From Bin87 sp964347975 (GTDB lineage: Bacteria > Chloroflexota > Dehalococcoidia > Lucifugimonadales > UBA3495), in NCBI GenBank assembly GCA_964347975.1, contig CAYGAY010000002.1:86789-150788 (forward strand): a DNA stretch of 64,000 nucleotides. Direction: 5' to 3'. The position numbers were made by a program, and so were the translations under genes. How positions within the stretch are numbered: position 1 is the stretch's first letter; every line of letters starts with the position of its first letter. Of the stretch, positions 7,771 through 17,470 are shown piece by piece. The notes beneath the pieces were generated by a model. The model did not search any database. It saw nothing but the letters and a program-made list of their open reading frames with translations, and was not told where the DNA came from.

Positions 7771-8795
7771 CAACCGCCCACGATGCAACAGAGGTCGGCG
7801 GTGCGGCAGGAGTAGCCCCACTCGTTGTCGTACCAGCCCATTACTTTGACCATGCTGTTATCAAGCACCATAGTGCTCAGCCCGTCAAAGATGCAGCTGT
7901 GGGTGTTGCCGCGGATGTCGGAGCTGACGATGGGGTCTTCGGTGTATTCCAGGATGCCCTGCATCGGGCCGGCAGCGGCCGCCCGGAAGGCGGCGTTCAC
8001 GTCGTCTTTGGTGACATCCTGATTCAGGTCGGCCACGAAGTCGGTTACGGAGCCGATGGAGGTGGGGATACGGTAGGCGATGCCGTGGAGCTTGCCTTCC
8101 AGTTCGGGCAGCACCACTCCCACGGACCGGGCGGCCCCGGTGCTGGTGGGGATGATGTTCTGGGCCGCGGCCCGGGCCCGGCGCAAGTCCCGGTGGTTCC
8201 GGTCCAGAATGCTCTGGTCGTTGGTGTAGGCGTGGATGGTGGACATCAGCCCGCGCTCCACGCCAAAGGCGTCGTGCAGCACCTTGACCATGGGAGCGAA
8301 GCAGTTGGTGGTGCAGGAGGCATTGGAAATGACGCGATGCTTGTCGCTATACGCTTCGTCGTTAACGCCGAGGACAATGGTGGCGTCGGCGCCCCGGGCC
8401 GGCGCGGAGATGATGACCTTGCCGGCGCCGCCGCGGTCGATGTGGGCGGCGGCCTTGGCGGCGTCGGTGAAGCGGCCGGTGCATTCCACCACGATGTCCA
8501 CGTCCATCTCCGACCAGGGGATGTTGGCCGGTTCGGTTTCCTGGAACATACGGATGGTCTTGCCGTCGATGACTAGGTTGCCGTTGTCGGACGCTACGCT
8601 GCCGGCGTAGGGGCCGTAGGTGCTGTCGTATTTGAACAGGTGGGCGGCGGTGGCCGTCTCACCCAAGCCATTGACGGCAACCAGGTCAAGCCGGTCGTGA
8701 TAGGCGGGTGAAAGGGCGGCGCGGGCCACCAGACGCCCAATGCGACCAAAGCCGTTGATACCGATGCGCGTGGGATTGGTCGAGGGTCGTGTCAT
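7770..8795 (-). CDS. gap: Glyceraldehyde-3-phosphate dehydrogenase, type I
   Basis: 341 residues. It oxidises glyceraldehyde 3-phosphate to 1,3-bisphosphoglycerate with NAD(P)+ in central glycolysis. The NAD-binding INGFGRIGR is at the N-terminus, the catalytic Cys is in SNASCTTNCFAP (about residue 155), and the C-terminal WYDNEWGYSCR is conserved. ATG at 8793-8795 is chosen because GGGAGG lies 7 nt upstream (8803-8808); an upstream in-frame start at 8837 has no such support. The stop overlaps the ATG of the giant GT39-YYY gene (TGATG), an unusual operon partner for gap. Eno, another glycolytic gene, lies 0.8 kb away on the same strand. Confidence 0.95.
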   Translation of the reverse strand: MTRPSTNPTRIGINGFGRIGRLVARAALSPAYHDRLDLVAVNGLGETATAAHLFKYDSTYGPYAGSVASDNGNLVIDGKTIRMFQETEPANIPWSEMDVDIVVECTGRFTDAAKAAAHIDRGGAGKVIISAPARGADATIVLGVNDEAYSDKHRVISNASCTTNCFAPMVKVLHDAFGVERGLMSTIHAYTNDQSILDRNHRDLRRARAAAQNIIPTSTGAARSVGVVLPELEGKLHGIAYRIPTSIGSVTDFVADLNQDVTKDDVNAAFRAAAAGPMQGILEYTEDPIVSSDIRGNTHSCIFDGLSTMVLDNSMVKVMGWYDNEWGYSCRTADLCCIVGG

Positions 8796-8907
8796 CGGTG
8801 TGCCTCCCGTCAGTTCAGTAGTGGCCAATATGAGCATGGACAGGCGAGGCTAGCGTGCCTGGCGGGGGCGATTATACCACCGAAAAGGCGGGGCGGGGCG
8901 GGGCGGT

Positions 8908-8937
8908 TTGTCAGAGCGCACTGTTCGCTGGTATAGT
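8908..8937 (+). promoter_or_regulatory. Candidate sigma70 promoter
   Basis: TTGTCA (8908-8913), 18-bp spacer, TATAGT (8932-8937), 23 bp before the ATG at 8961. It lies in the divergent region between gap and the small membrane protein gene. Confidence 0.5.
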
Positions 8938-8960
8938 CGGGATAGAGGAGAATGGCAACT

Positions 8961-9320
8961 ATGGCTACGCCGGAAACGCAGCAGGGGCAAATGCCGGATG
9001 CCTACCGTGTGGCAGCTGATTTGACCGTGCCGGCGACGGAGGGGCGGCATGATGCCGGTGGCAACGCGGGCAAAACCTGGTTCAATGATTTTGAGCGGAT
9101 TGAGAAGGTCTTTTTCGTTCTCCTCGGCTTGTCTCTGGCTGCCGCATTGGTGGCGTATGTGGGATTCTGGACTGAGCGGAACGCTGTCATTTTAGCGGGG
9201 ACGCTGGTATTGGGAGCTATGCTATTCGGCATGGCAGTTCTGTTCGTTGTCCTCAATTGGGTTCTGGCCAAGGCGTTTCTAGCCTGGCGTCGTCACCGTG
9301 CTGCCGAACGTCGCCAGTAG
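8961..9320 (+). CDS. Small two-helix membrane protein, unknown function
   Basis: 119 residues. Two in-frame ATGs exist, at 8952 and 8961. GAGGAG (8945-8950) is too close to the first and well spaced (10 nt) for the second, so 8961 is chosen. A soluble N-terminal 50 residues (with WFNDFERIEKVFF) is followed by two membrane helices (about 50-70 and 78-102) and a basic tail (WRRHRAAERRQ), suggesting a cytoplasmic C-terminus. No family was recognised. Its 3' end overlaps the convergent gene 9279-9530 by 42 bp. Confidence 0.6.
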   Translation: MATPETQQGQMPDAYRVAADLTVPATEGRHDAGGNAGKTWFNDFERIEKVFFVLLGLSLAAALVAYVGFWTERNAVILAGTLVLGAMLFGMAVLFVVLNWVLAKAFLAWRRHRAAERRQ

Positions 9321-9530
9321 ATATAGCGCTGCACCAGCGGCAAGCATCACAAAGGCGAGCAGCGTGGCCGCCCAAATTGCCGCGATGCGTAGCCAGCGGG
9401 TAGCGGGTTCGTTACCGATAAGCCCCAGATATAGCCGTGTCACTGTATAGACGGCGATTGCCCATACGATGCTGGACAGCAGTGGGTCGGGCAGTATCCG
9501 TAGCAAATCCGGCGGCAGCGTTATTCCCAT
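9279..9530 (-). CDS. Small hydrophobic membrane protein, unknown function
   Basis: 83 residues with two predicted membrane helices (VWAIAVYTVTRLYLGLI and IWAATLLAFVMLAAGAALYL). A weak AGAGGA lies about 8 nt upstream of the ATG. It converges on and overlaps the plus-strand neighbour by 42 bp, which lowers confidence, although both frames encode typical membrane helices. It lies just downstream of eno. Function unknown. Confidence 0.5.
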   Translation of the reverse strand: MGITLPPDLLRILPDPLLSSIVWAIAVYTVTRLYLGLIGNEPATRWLRIAAIWAATLLAFVMLAAGAALYLLATFGSTVTTPG

Positions 9531-9611
9531 GTCCCTACATCCTCTGGAGGGGTTCTACGCCCATTATGAGAAAGCACATGGGAATTAACCATCCCGAGCT
9601 CTTGCCAACTT

Positions 9612-10919
9612 CTATCTCCGCATACCCAATCCCCGGTAAACTTCCATCCCAGCGTACCGCGCGGCATCTCCCAGCTCCGCTTCGATACGCAGCAGGCGGT
9701 TGTATTTCGCCACCCGCTCGGAACGGGCCGGCGCGCCCGTCTTGATCTGGGCGGCGTTCCAGGCTACGGCAAGGTCGGCGATGGTGGTGTCCTCGGTTTC
9801 GCCGGAGCGATGGCTCATCACGGTGGCCCAGCCGGCGTTGCGGGCCATTTGCAGGGCGGCGTGGGTTTCCGACAGGGTGCCTATCTGGTTGGGTTTGAGC
9901 AGGATGGCGTTGCCGGCGGATTCGGCGATGCCCCGTTGCAGGCGGCTGATGTTGGTTACTAGCAGGTCGTCGCCGACCAGTTGCACGGTGTTGCCCAGGC
10001 GTTGGGTCATGGCGGTCCAGCCATCCCAATCATCTTCAAACAGGCCATCCTCAATGCTGATGATGGGGTATTGCTGGCACCATTGGGCGTATAAATCCAC
10101 CAGTTCGGCGGCGGTGAGCGATACTCCCTCGCGCTCCAAGTCATACTGGCCGGTTTCGGCGTTCCAGAGCTCAGAGGCGGCCACGTCCAGGGCGATGTAC
10201 ACCTGTTCGCCGGGGCGGTAGCCGGCGGTTTCAATGGCCTGCAAGACTACTTCGATGGCGTCGCGGTTGGACGGCAGGGTGGGCGCAAAGCCGCCCTCGT
10301 CGCCCACGTTCAGGTTGTGGCCGCCGGCGCGCAGGATGGCTTTAAGAGCCTGGTAAATCTCGACGCCGGCGCGAAGGGCGTCGGAGAAACGGTCGAAGCC
10401 GACGGGGGCGACCATGAACTCCTGCACGTCAGCGGAGTTGGAAGCGTGGCGGCCGCCGTTGAGGATATTCAGCAGGGGCGCCGGCAGGCTCACGTCGCCA
10501 CCATCGGAGAGCTGTCGCCATAGCGAACCGCCGGTTGCCGACACCGCGGCCGCCCGGGCCGATGCCATGGATACGGCCAGGATGGCATTTGCGCCCAGGC
10601 CGCTCTTGTCTTCAGCGCCGTCCAGTTCGTTCAGGAGCCGGTCAACGTTAGTCTGGTCAAAGGGAGCAACGCCGGCCAGGGCCGGGGCGATACGATCATT
10701 GACGTTGGCGACGGCGGTGAGAGTTCCGCTGCCGCCGAAGCGGGCCGGGTCGCCGTCGCGCAGTTCCAGGGCTTCGTAGCTGCCGGTGCTGGCGCCGGAG
10801 GGGACCAGGGCCAGGCCAATGCTGCCGTCGGTAAGCGCGACTTCCGCCTCGACGGTGGGATTGCCGCGGGAGTCCAGGGCTTCGCGGGCGGTAATGGATG
10901 CGATGGTGGTTTCAGGCAT
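9612..10919 (-). CDS. eno: Enolase
   Basis: 435 residues, the normal length. It interconverts 2-phosphoglycerate and phosphoenolpyruvate in glycolysis and needs Mg2+. Visible signatures: N-terminal ALDSRGNPTVE, Mg-binding region SIEDGLFEDDW, LVGDDLLVTN, the LLKPNQIGTLSET signature and SHRSGETEDTTIADLAV near the C-terminus. The ATG at 10917-10919 overlaps the stop of the TIGR00725 gene (TGATG), with a GGAGAAGCC site inside that gene, so the two are translationally coupled. Confidence 0.97.
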   Translation of the reverse strand: MPETTIASITAREALDSRGNPTVEAEVALTDGSIGLALVPSGASTGSYEALELRDGDPARFGGSGTLTAVANVNDRIAPALAGVAPFDQTNVDRLLNELDGAEDKSGLGANAILAVSMASARAAAVSATGGSLWRQLSDGGDVSLPAPLLNILNGGRHASNSADVQEFMVAPVGFDRFSDALRAGVEIYQALKAILRAGGHNLNVGDEGGFAPTLPSNRDAIEVVLQAIETAGYRPGEQVYIALDVAASELWNAETGQYDLEREGVSLTAAELVDLYAQWCQQYPIISIEDGLFEDDWDGWTAMTQRLGNTVQLVGDDLLVTNISRLQRGIAESAGNAILLKPNQIGTLSETHAALQMARNAGWATVMSHRSGETEDTTIADLAVAWNAAQIKTGAPARSERVAKYNRLLRIEAELGDAARYAGMEVYRGLGMRR

Positions 10920-11449
10920 CAGGCTTCTCCGCTGATTGGTTCCGAGAATGCGACGGTTCCCGTGGGTTCGGTGCGGGCTTCGGCGGCGGCGATGGCTTTC
11001 TCCACCGCGTCAACCGGGTCGTCGGCCAGGATGTAGCCGTCGCCCACGGGCTGCCCGTCGCCGCGCGCCGTCAGCGGCCAACTGTGCAGCGACACCACCG
11101 GAATGCCGTAGCTCAGCGCGTAAGCGATTTCCGACAGCGTGCCGAACGCGCCGCCCACGGCGATGGCCGCGCGCCCCGTGCTGACCACCGCCACGTTCCG
11201 CGCGTATCCCATGTTGGTGGCCACCGGAATGTCCACGTACTCGTTGGCCGTGTGCGGCGACCCGCTGGGCAGAATGCCGATGGTGGTGCCGCTCTCCGAC
11301 TTGGCTCCCTTGCAAACCGCCTCCATAACCCCGGTCAGCCCCCCGCAAACCACCGTAACTCCCCGCCGCGCCAACTCCTTGCCCACCTGTTCCGCCAGCG
11401 CGTACACGTGCGGCGGCGGGTCAAAATTGCCAATAACTGCGATAATCAT
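10919..11449 (-). CDS. TIGR00725 family protein (LOG/lysine-decarboxylase-like Rossmann fold)
   Basis: 176 residues. ATG at 11447-11449 is selected because GAGGGGAGA lies 7 nt upstream; the ORF extends further without support. The N-terminal IIAVIGNFDPPPHVYALAEQ, CGGLTGVMEAVCKGA and GGAFGTLSEIAYAL match the TIGR00725 branch of the LOG-like fold, which binds nucleotide-type ligands. The family's usual PGGxGTxxE motif reads VGGAFGTLSE. Members of the wider superfamily are cytokinin riboside phosphoribohydrolases, but activity of this branch is not established. It is coupled to eno. A truncated paralogue lies at 12281-12427. Confidence 0.85.
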   Translation of the reverse strand: MIIAVIGNFDPPPHVYALAEQVGKELARRGVTVVCGGLTGVMEAVCKGAKSESGTTIGILPSGSPHTANEYVDIPVATNMGYARNVAVVSTGRAAIAVGGAFGTLSEIAYALSYGIPVVSLHSWPLTARGDGQPVGDGYILADDPVDAVEKAIAAAEARTEPTGTVAFSEPISGEA

Positions 11450-11782
11450 GGAGCGTCTCCCCTCGATGAATGGAAATGGTAGCTGCAAACAAAGAGCCAT
11501 CATTCCGGCGAAAGAACGTCACACCGTACTTGATACGGGGCCGGAATCCAGACCGGCACGCATATCCGCGTGGCGTTTAGCGTACTACGATACTGACTGG
11601 AGAAATCAACGGTCGTCGCGCACTATCGCCGCGGCCACGGTGGCGGATGCCAAGCGTCAACCGGCGGCCGACCTGGCGGCGCAACGGCGTCTTCTGCTGC
11701 TCCGGTCAACCGGCGAAACCACGCCGGCGCCCCGGTTGCAGGAAAACTTCCTGATGCTGAGCGACCTGTTGGAACCGCGTGC
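11450..11782. other. 333-bp spacer with a repeat and a possible gene relic
   Basis: It contains the type A dispersed repeat at 11501-11549. From about 11560 to 11786 the plus strand stays open, coding an Ala/Arg/Leu-rich stretch ending in QENFLMLSDLLEPRA, but without a convincing start or ribosome site. It may be the tail of a decayed gene. Nothing else recognisable was seen. Confidence 0.5.
11501..11549 (-). repeat. Dispersed palindromic repeat, type A
   Basis: ATTCCGGCGAAAGAACGTCA followed by CCGTACTTGATACGG, the reverse complement of the element at 4794-4848 and 27511-27563. It lies just upstream of the TIGR00725 start. Confidence 0.8.
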
Positions 11783-12220
11783 CTAGTTGTCAGCGGGGGC
11801 GGGCGTAGTCTCCATTTCCGGCGGCAGGGTGAACACCGCCTGGCCGTCCTCGCGGTGTGAGTGGTTCACCAGCGCCAGCATAATCTGCTGGTGGCTGCGG
11901 CGGAAATCCGCGCGGAGTTGGGCCATATCCTCCCTCATGTCCGCGCGGAGTTGGGCCATATCCTCCCTCATGTCCGCGCGGAGTTGGGCCATATCCTCCC
12001 TCATGTCCGCGCGGAGTTGGGCATTGTCCGCCTTGAGTTCTTCACGAAGTTGAACCGAGTCTCCCTTGAACTCACTACGGAGCTCGTTGTGCTCCTGTCG
12101 TGTCGGCAAACGGCCCACCCGTAGCGCCAGATACATCACGACGGCCACCAAGGCAACTCCCGCGCCGCTGTTAATCGCAGCCAGCGCGATGATAAATGAG
12201 AACGGCACTTCAACAGTCAT
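11783..12220 (-). CDS. Membrane-anchored coiled-coil protein with 11-residue repeats
   Basis: 145 residues. One N-terminal membrane helix (about residues 8-32, FIIALAAINSGAGVALVAVVMYLAL) is followed by a long charged coiled coil. The coiled coil contains the 11-residue unit AQLRADMREDM repeated nearly perfectly three times, then a fourth partial unit, encoded by identical 33-bp DNA repeats. 11-residue periodicity indicates a right-handed or hendecad-type coiled coil. The C-terminal 30 residues are polar. Many bacteria carry such short membrane coiled-coil proteins of unknown function. The perfect DNA repeats imply recent expansion and probable length variation between strains. Confidence 0.7.
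   Translation of the reverse strand: MTVEVPFSFIIALAAINSGAGVALVAVVMYLALRVGRLPTRQEHNELRSEFKGDSVQLREELKADNAQLRADMREDMAQLRADMREDMAQLRADMREDMAQLRADFRRSHQQIMLALVNHSHREDGQAVFTLPPEMETTPAPADN
11908..12029. repeat. 33-bp tandem repeat, about 3.6 copies
   Basis: Units start at 11908, 11941, 11974 and 12007 (the last partial). The three full units are identical. 33 bp equals 11 codons, so copy-number change keeps the frame of the coiled-coil gene. Confidence 0.95.
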
Positions 12221-12280
12221 TGCCCTATCAACTCCCGGTTTCCGCGATTATACCACCCAGCAAGTTGTAGGGGTGAATGA

Positions 12281-12427
12281 TCATTCGACCCTAACCGCCT
12301 CCATCACGCCGGTCAGTCCACCGCAAACCAGGGTGATGCCGCGCCGGGCCAGTTCCCTGCCGACGCCTTCCGCCAGCGCGTACACGTGAGGCGGCGGGTC
12401 GTAGTTGCCGATGACTGCAATGATCAT
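12281..12427 (-). pseudogene. Truncated second copy of the TIGR00725 gene
   Basis: From ATG at 12425-12427 the frame reads MIIAVIGNYDPPPHVYALAE and continues to CGGLTGVMEAV, nearly identical to the first 46 residues of the intact gene at 10919-11449. It then stops after RVE at TGA 12281-12283. The remaining 130 residues are absent. This is a partial duplication or deletion remnant, now separated from the intact copy by the coiled-coil gene. Confidence 0.9.
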
Positions 12428-12534
12428 GCTGGCGCTACCTCGTGTTCATTCCCCTGCACGGCCGATCTTTTATCGCGGGTTACTCCGAACGAACAATCTG
12501 GTACTCAAAATTGCCATCCGTTCTCGCTCGTTTT

Positions 12535-13843
12535 TCAGTTCACGCAGTCCAATCGCCGGTGATTAAGTTCGAACCCAGCGACTTCGAATGACGCCACAAC
12601 AGTGGCATGTTTCGACGAAGCACCTATGTGCAGTGGCTGTTCCCGCCGCTCCGCGTCAGCGACAACCGATATGATGGCTTCGCTGTCCCTAGAATCGAAC
12701 CAAACCGATTTGATTGAACCCCGTTCGCTGTTGAACCAAGTCCTTTGGTCATTGCCAACCCTCACGCTTAAGGTCGTTTCGCCAAACCCTATCCACGGTC
12801 CGCCGCCATCAAACGTGAAACCGGCGTCGCCGCCGATACAGTCCAATCTGATGCTGGGGTCATCGTAATCACTCTCATTAGTGTGGTCATAAGAGTCCAA
12901 CGAAATGAACTGGGAATCAGATGCGAACGAGGCACAGTTTGAATATGCACTCGGGCATTCGGGACCAAAGTAAGTCCAATCTCCTGGGTCACTGGATGCA
13001 GTGGGCGGGGAAATTGCGGTAGGCAACGGCGTGGGCGTGGCGGTAGGCAACGGCGTGGGCGTGGCGGTAGNNNNNNNNNNNNNNNNNNNNNNNNNNNNNN
13101 NNNNNNNNNNNNNNNNNNNNNNNNNNNNNNNNNNNNNNNNNNNNNNNNNNNNNNNNNNNNNNNNNNNNNNACGGCGTGGGCGTGGCGGTAGGCAACGGCG
13201 TGGGCGTGGCGGTAGGCAACGGCGTCGGCGTGGCGGTAGGCAACGGCGTCGGCGTGGCGGTAGGCAACGGCGTCGGCGTGATGGGAGTGCTGCTAGGTTC
13301 ACAAGCAGTGCCATCCCCATCCGGGTCAAGGCTGGTCCGGTAAATTGGACTGCCCCGCCTCACTCCGCCGGGATGATGTTCTCGCACCGTGTCGCAATTC
13401 GGGTATTGCCTGGAGTAATCAACCGGAGGCGCTGGGGTCAACGTTAGTAGGTTGGACCAATCGCCGTATTGCGGAACGCCGTTCCGGTTGTCGTTGCTGG
13501 CGACGATGAAATAATACTCTACTCCCGGCGAAAGCCGGGTCAGCGTCCATTGTGTTTGGCCGGTGTTGGCCGCATCCAGATCCAGGAAATGGAAGGCTTC
13601 CAGCCAGTCTCTCTCGGCAGCCACCGTCGCATCATAGTCCGGGCGGGCCACCCAACCGATGCGGTAGAACGCGGCATCAGGTACTGCATTCCACGACACG
13701 ATCACTTGACCGGTCTCGCTCCCGTTCACCGCTGACGTTCCGGCGGGAGCGGCCGGAGCGGCGGTTTGGGCGTTGGCGTTGCCGGCGGTGAACGCCGCAA
13801 GCAGCATCAGCGTAGCCATCACAATAGCCATCTTGATTTTCAT
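12535..13843 (-). CDS. Secreted FnIII / Excalibur protein with Pro-Thr repeat stalk, interrupted by assembly gap
   Basis: ATG at 13841-13843 with AAGGAG at 13849-13854. A signal peptide (MKIKMAIVMATLMLLAAFTAGNANA) is followed by a fibronectin-III-like domain (about residues 30-125, with YRIGWVARPDYDAT and VEYYFIVAS). Next comes an Excalibur calcium-binding domain (CDTVREHHPGGVRRG..LDPDGDGTACE), then a stalk of PTPLPTAT repeats. The stalk runs into 100 Ns (13071-13170), resumes as the same repeat on the far side, and leads to a C-terminal domain of about 170 residues with two Cys pairs and no recognised family. The two halves are out of frame only because the gap length is arbitrary, so this is treated as one extracellular protein. 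Function is probably adhesion or surface binding. Confidence 0.75.
13017..13279. repeat. 24-bp tandem repeat with 100-N scaffold gap
   Basis: Units of GGCAACGGCGTGGGCGTGGC type (24 bp, encoding PTPLPTAT on the minus strand) flank exactly 100 Ns at 13071-13170. The assembly collapsed or failed in this repeat. True copy number is unknown. Confidence 0.95.
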
Positions 13844-14288
13844 GTTCGCTCCTTTGAGCATCCGCGTGATTCGGGTAGATGGGCATTTGGTGGTAGGGCG
13901 AGCCGCCGCGAGATTGCCACGCTTCGCTCGCACGGTCATCGTCCACCGCATCCCCGCGCTCGTCAACAAAGCAGCAGCGGGTCGCGCCGTCGGGTACGAT
14001 TTCGATTTCCAGGTACAGCTCGCCCAACTCCCAATCCGCCTGCACGCCGCCGTCCCACGTCGGGCTGATTACGGGCGCCGGACCGTCCGGGGGCAGGAAG
14101 TCCTGCAAGAGAAGCAGCAATTCTATCACCGCCCCAGCCGCCAGCGGCCTGGCGCTTTCGCTGCTCCACACATCCGCTCCCCAGGGCAAGCGGGCCAGGT
14201 TTTCCCTGACCGCCGGAGACCATGCCAAGTAGGGCCGCGGGGCGGCGGCAATCTCACCTCTGTCGGCCGCTTCCGTAACCATGTCCAT
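13677..14288 (-). CDS. Hypothetical protein with repeat-altered C-terminus
   Basis: ATG at 14288 with GGAGG about 5 nt upstream. The first 120 residues look like a real globular protein (LARLPWGADVWSS, VISPTWDGGVQADWELGELYLEIEIVPDG). From about 13938 the frame enters a type B dispersed repeat (translated as RASEAWQSR) and then the start region of the neighbouring FnIII gene, which it overlaps by 167 bp. The repeat has probably replaced the original C-terminus, so the last 70 residues are likely spurious. No family was recognised with certainty. Confidence 0.55.
   Translation of the reverse strand: MDMVTEAADRGEIAAAPRPYLAWSPAVRENLARLPWGADVWSSESARPLAAGAVIELLLLLQDFLPPDGPAPVISPTWDGGVQADWELGELYLEIEIVPDGATRCCFVDERGDAVDDDRASEAWQSRGGSPYHQMPIYPNHADAQRSEHENQDGYCDGYADAACGVHRRQRQRPNRRSGRSRRNVSGERERDRSSDRVVECST
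13910..13938 (+). repeat. Dispersed repeat, type B
   Basis: GAGATTGCCACGCTTCGCTC followed by GCACGGTCA, related to the copy at 6291-6320. It sits at the 3' end of the hypothetical gene starting at 14288. Confidence 0.6.
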
Positions 14289-14347
14289 AACCTCCGCGTA
14301 ACTGTCAGAATAATCCTGACTGTTCTGTTTCTGACCTTATAGCGCCC

Positions 14348-15919
<1,572 letters not shown>

Positions 15920-15931
15920 GCGGCACGATAC

Positions 15932-17449
15932 CTAGAACACAGACAATGCACTGGCAACGCCGGTGTTTATGACGTTCAGCAGCGGTGCCGGCCAGACGCC
16001 TACGGCGATGAGGATGAGGACAAAAGCCGCTCCCACGCCCTTCTCCACCGGGCTGGCGTCGGTGAGGTGTTCCCATTGCGGGTCGCCCTCGCCGAAGAAG
16101 GAACGGGCCAGCAGGCGCAGGATGTACACCGCCGTAATCGCCGCCCCGATGACGCCCAATACCGCCAGCGGCAGGTAGGTGCGGAAGGCTCCCACAAATA
16201 CCATGAACTCGGCGATGAACCCGCTCAGGCCGGGCAGGCCCAGGGAAGCCAGACCGGCGATGGCGAAGAAGAAGGTGGTCGTGCCCATCCGTTTGATCAG
16301 GCCGTTGAGAATCATGGAGTCGCGGATGTGCGCCCGCTCGTAGATGGCCCCGACCATGGCGAACATGAGGGCCGTCATTATGCCGTGGGAGAACATTTGC
16401 AGCACCGCGCCGGCCAGTCCGACGGGGTGCAGCGTGGCAATTCCCATTAACACGTAACCCATATGGCTGACGCTGGAATAGCCGATGACGTACTTCAAGT
16501 CGTTTTGCGACAGGGCGGAGATTGCGCCGTAAATGACGTTGACGGTGCCCAGGCCGATGAGTACCGGCATCCAGACCTCCGCGCCCTGGGGCGTCAGCAG
16601 CATACCGACCTGAATGATGCCGAAAGCGCCCAGCTTCATCAGCACGCCGGCGTGGAGCATACTGACGCCGGTGGGGGCGGCTACGTGACCGTCGGGCGAC
16701 CAGGTATGAAAGGGCCAGAGGCCGGCCAGCGCGCCAAAGCCCACGGCGAACAGGGGGAACACCCACAGTTCGGTTGCGCGCGGAATCGCGCCGCTCTGTT
16801 GCAGGGTCGCCAGTTCGTCCATGTTGAACGTCGGATTGCCGGCCGAAGATGACGCGATATAGAGGGCCAGAATGCCAATCCAGATAAGTACGCTGCCGGC
16901 GACCAGCATCAGCATCAGCTTCATCGCCCCATATTCTTTGGTGCGCAGGAAGGAGCCGAAGTCGGTGCTGCTGCCCCACACGCCGATAAGCAGGTACATC
17001 GGCAGCACGGCCAACTCGTAAAAGAAGAACAGGAAGAAGAGGTCGCGGACGATGAACACGCCGTACACGCCGGCGCCCAACGCCAGCAGCAGGACGAAGA
17101 AATCCCGCGTGCGCCGGGTGATGGTCTGGCTGATGAGCACCGCGCCCAGCAGCACTATGCCGTTGAGCAGCACCAGTGGCGCGCCTATTCCATTAACGCC
17201 AAGATGCAGGGTGATATTGACCGGGTGACCTATCCAGTCATACGCCCGTTGCAGTTGCACGCCGCCGGCTCCGTAGTCGTAGCGCAGGAACACGATGACT
17301 GACAGCACAAAAGACACCACGGCGACGAAGATGGCAAACTGCCAGGCGTCTCGGGGACGATCCTTGGGCAGGAACATCGCTAATACCGCCCCTGCCAGCG
17401 GTATCAAAACCAGCAGCAGCAGCGACACCTGGTCGAAGTTTGCCATCAT
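15932..17449 (-). CDS. nuoM: NADH-quinone oxidoreductase subunit M
   Basis: 505 residues, about 14 membrane helices, proton-pumping antiporter-like subunit of Complex I. The conserved Glu region (FFFYELAVLPMYLLIGVWG) and the HTWSPDGHVAAPTGVSMLHAGVLMK segment are typical. The longest frame opens with TTG-ATG-ATG; the first ATG (17447-17449) is chosen. It lies between nuoL and nuoN in the usual L-M-N order. Confidence 0.95.
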   Translation of the reverse strand: MMANFDQVSLLLLVLIPLAGAVLAMFLPKDRPRDAWQFAIFVAVVSFVLSVIVFLRYDYGAGGVQLQRAYDWIGHPVNITLHLGVNGIGAPLVLLNGIVLLGAVLISQTITRRTRDFFVLLLALGAGVYGVFIVRDLFFLFFFYELAVLPMYLLIGVWGSSTDFGSFLRTKEYGAMKLMLMLVAGSVLIWIGILALYIASSSAGNPTFNMDELATLQQSGAIPRATELWVFPLFAVGFGALAGLWPFHTWSPDGHVAAPTGVSMLHAGVLMKLGAFGIIQVGMLLTPQGAEVWMPVLIGLGTVNVIYGAISALSQNDLKYVIGYSSVSHMGYVLMGIATLHPVGLAGAVLQMFSHGIMTALMFAMVGAIYERAHIRDSMILNGLIKRMGTTTFFFAIAGLASLGLPGLSGFIAEFMVFVGAFRTYLPLAVLGVIGAAITAVYILRLLARSFFGEGDPQWEHLTDASPVEKGVGAAFVLILIAVGVWPAPLLNVINTGVASALSVF

Positions 17450-17470
17450 CAAAATCGCTCACGCCGCCGG

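Noticed and set aside
11908..12029. 33-bp repeats as a CRISPR array
   Set aside because: Units are directly tandem with no spacers, a multiple of three, and encode a coiled coil.
13017..13279. 24-bp repeats around the N gap as a CRISPR or VNTR outside genes
   Set aside because: They encode PTPLPTAT stalk repeats in frame with both halves of a secreted protein.
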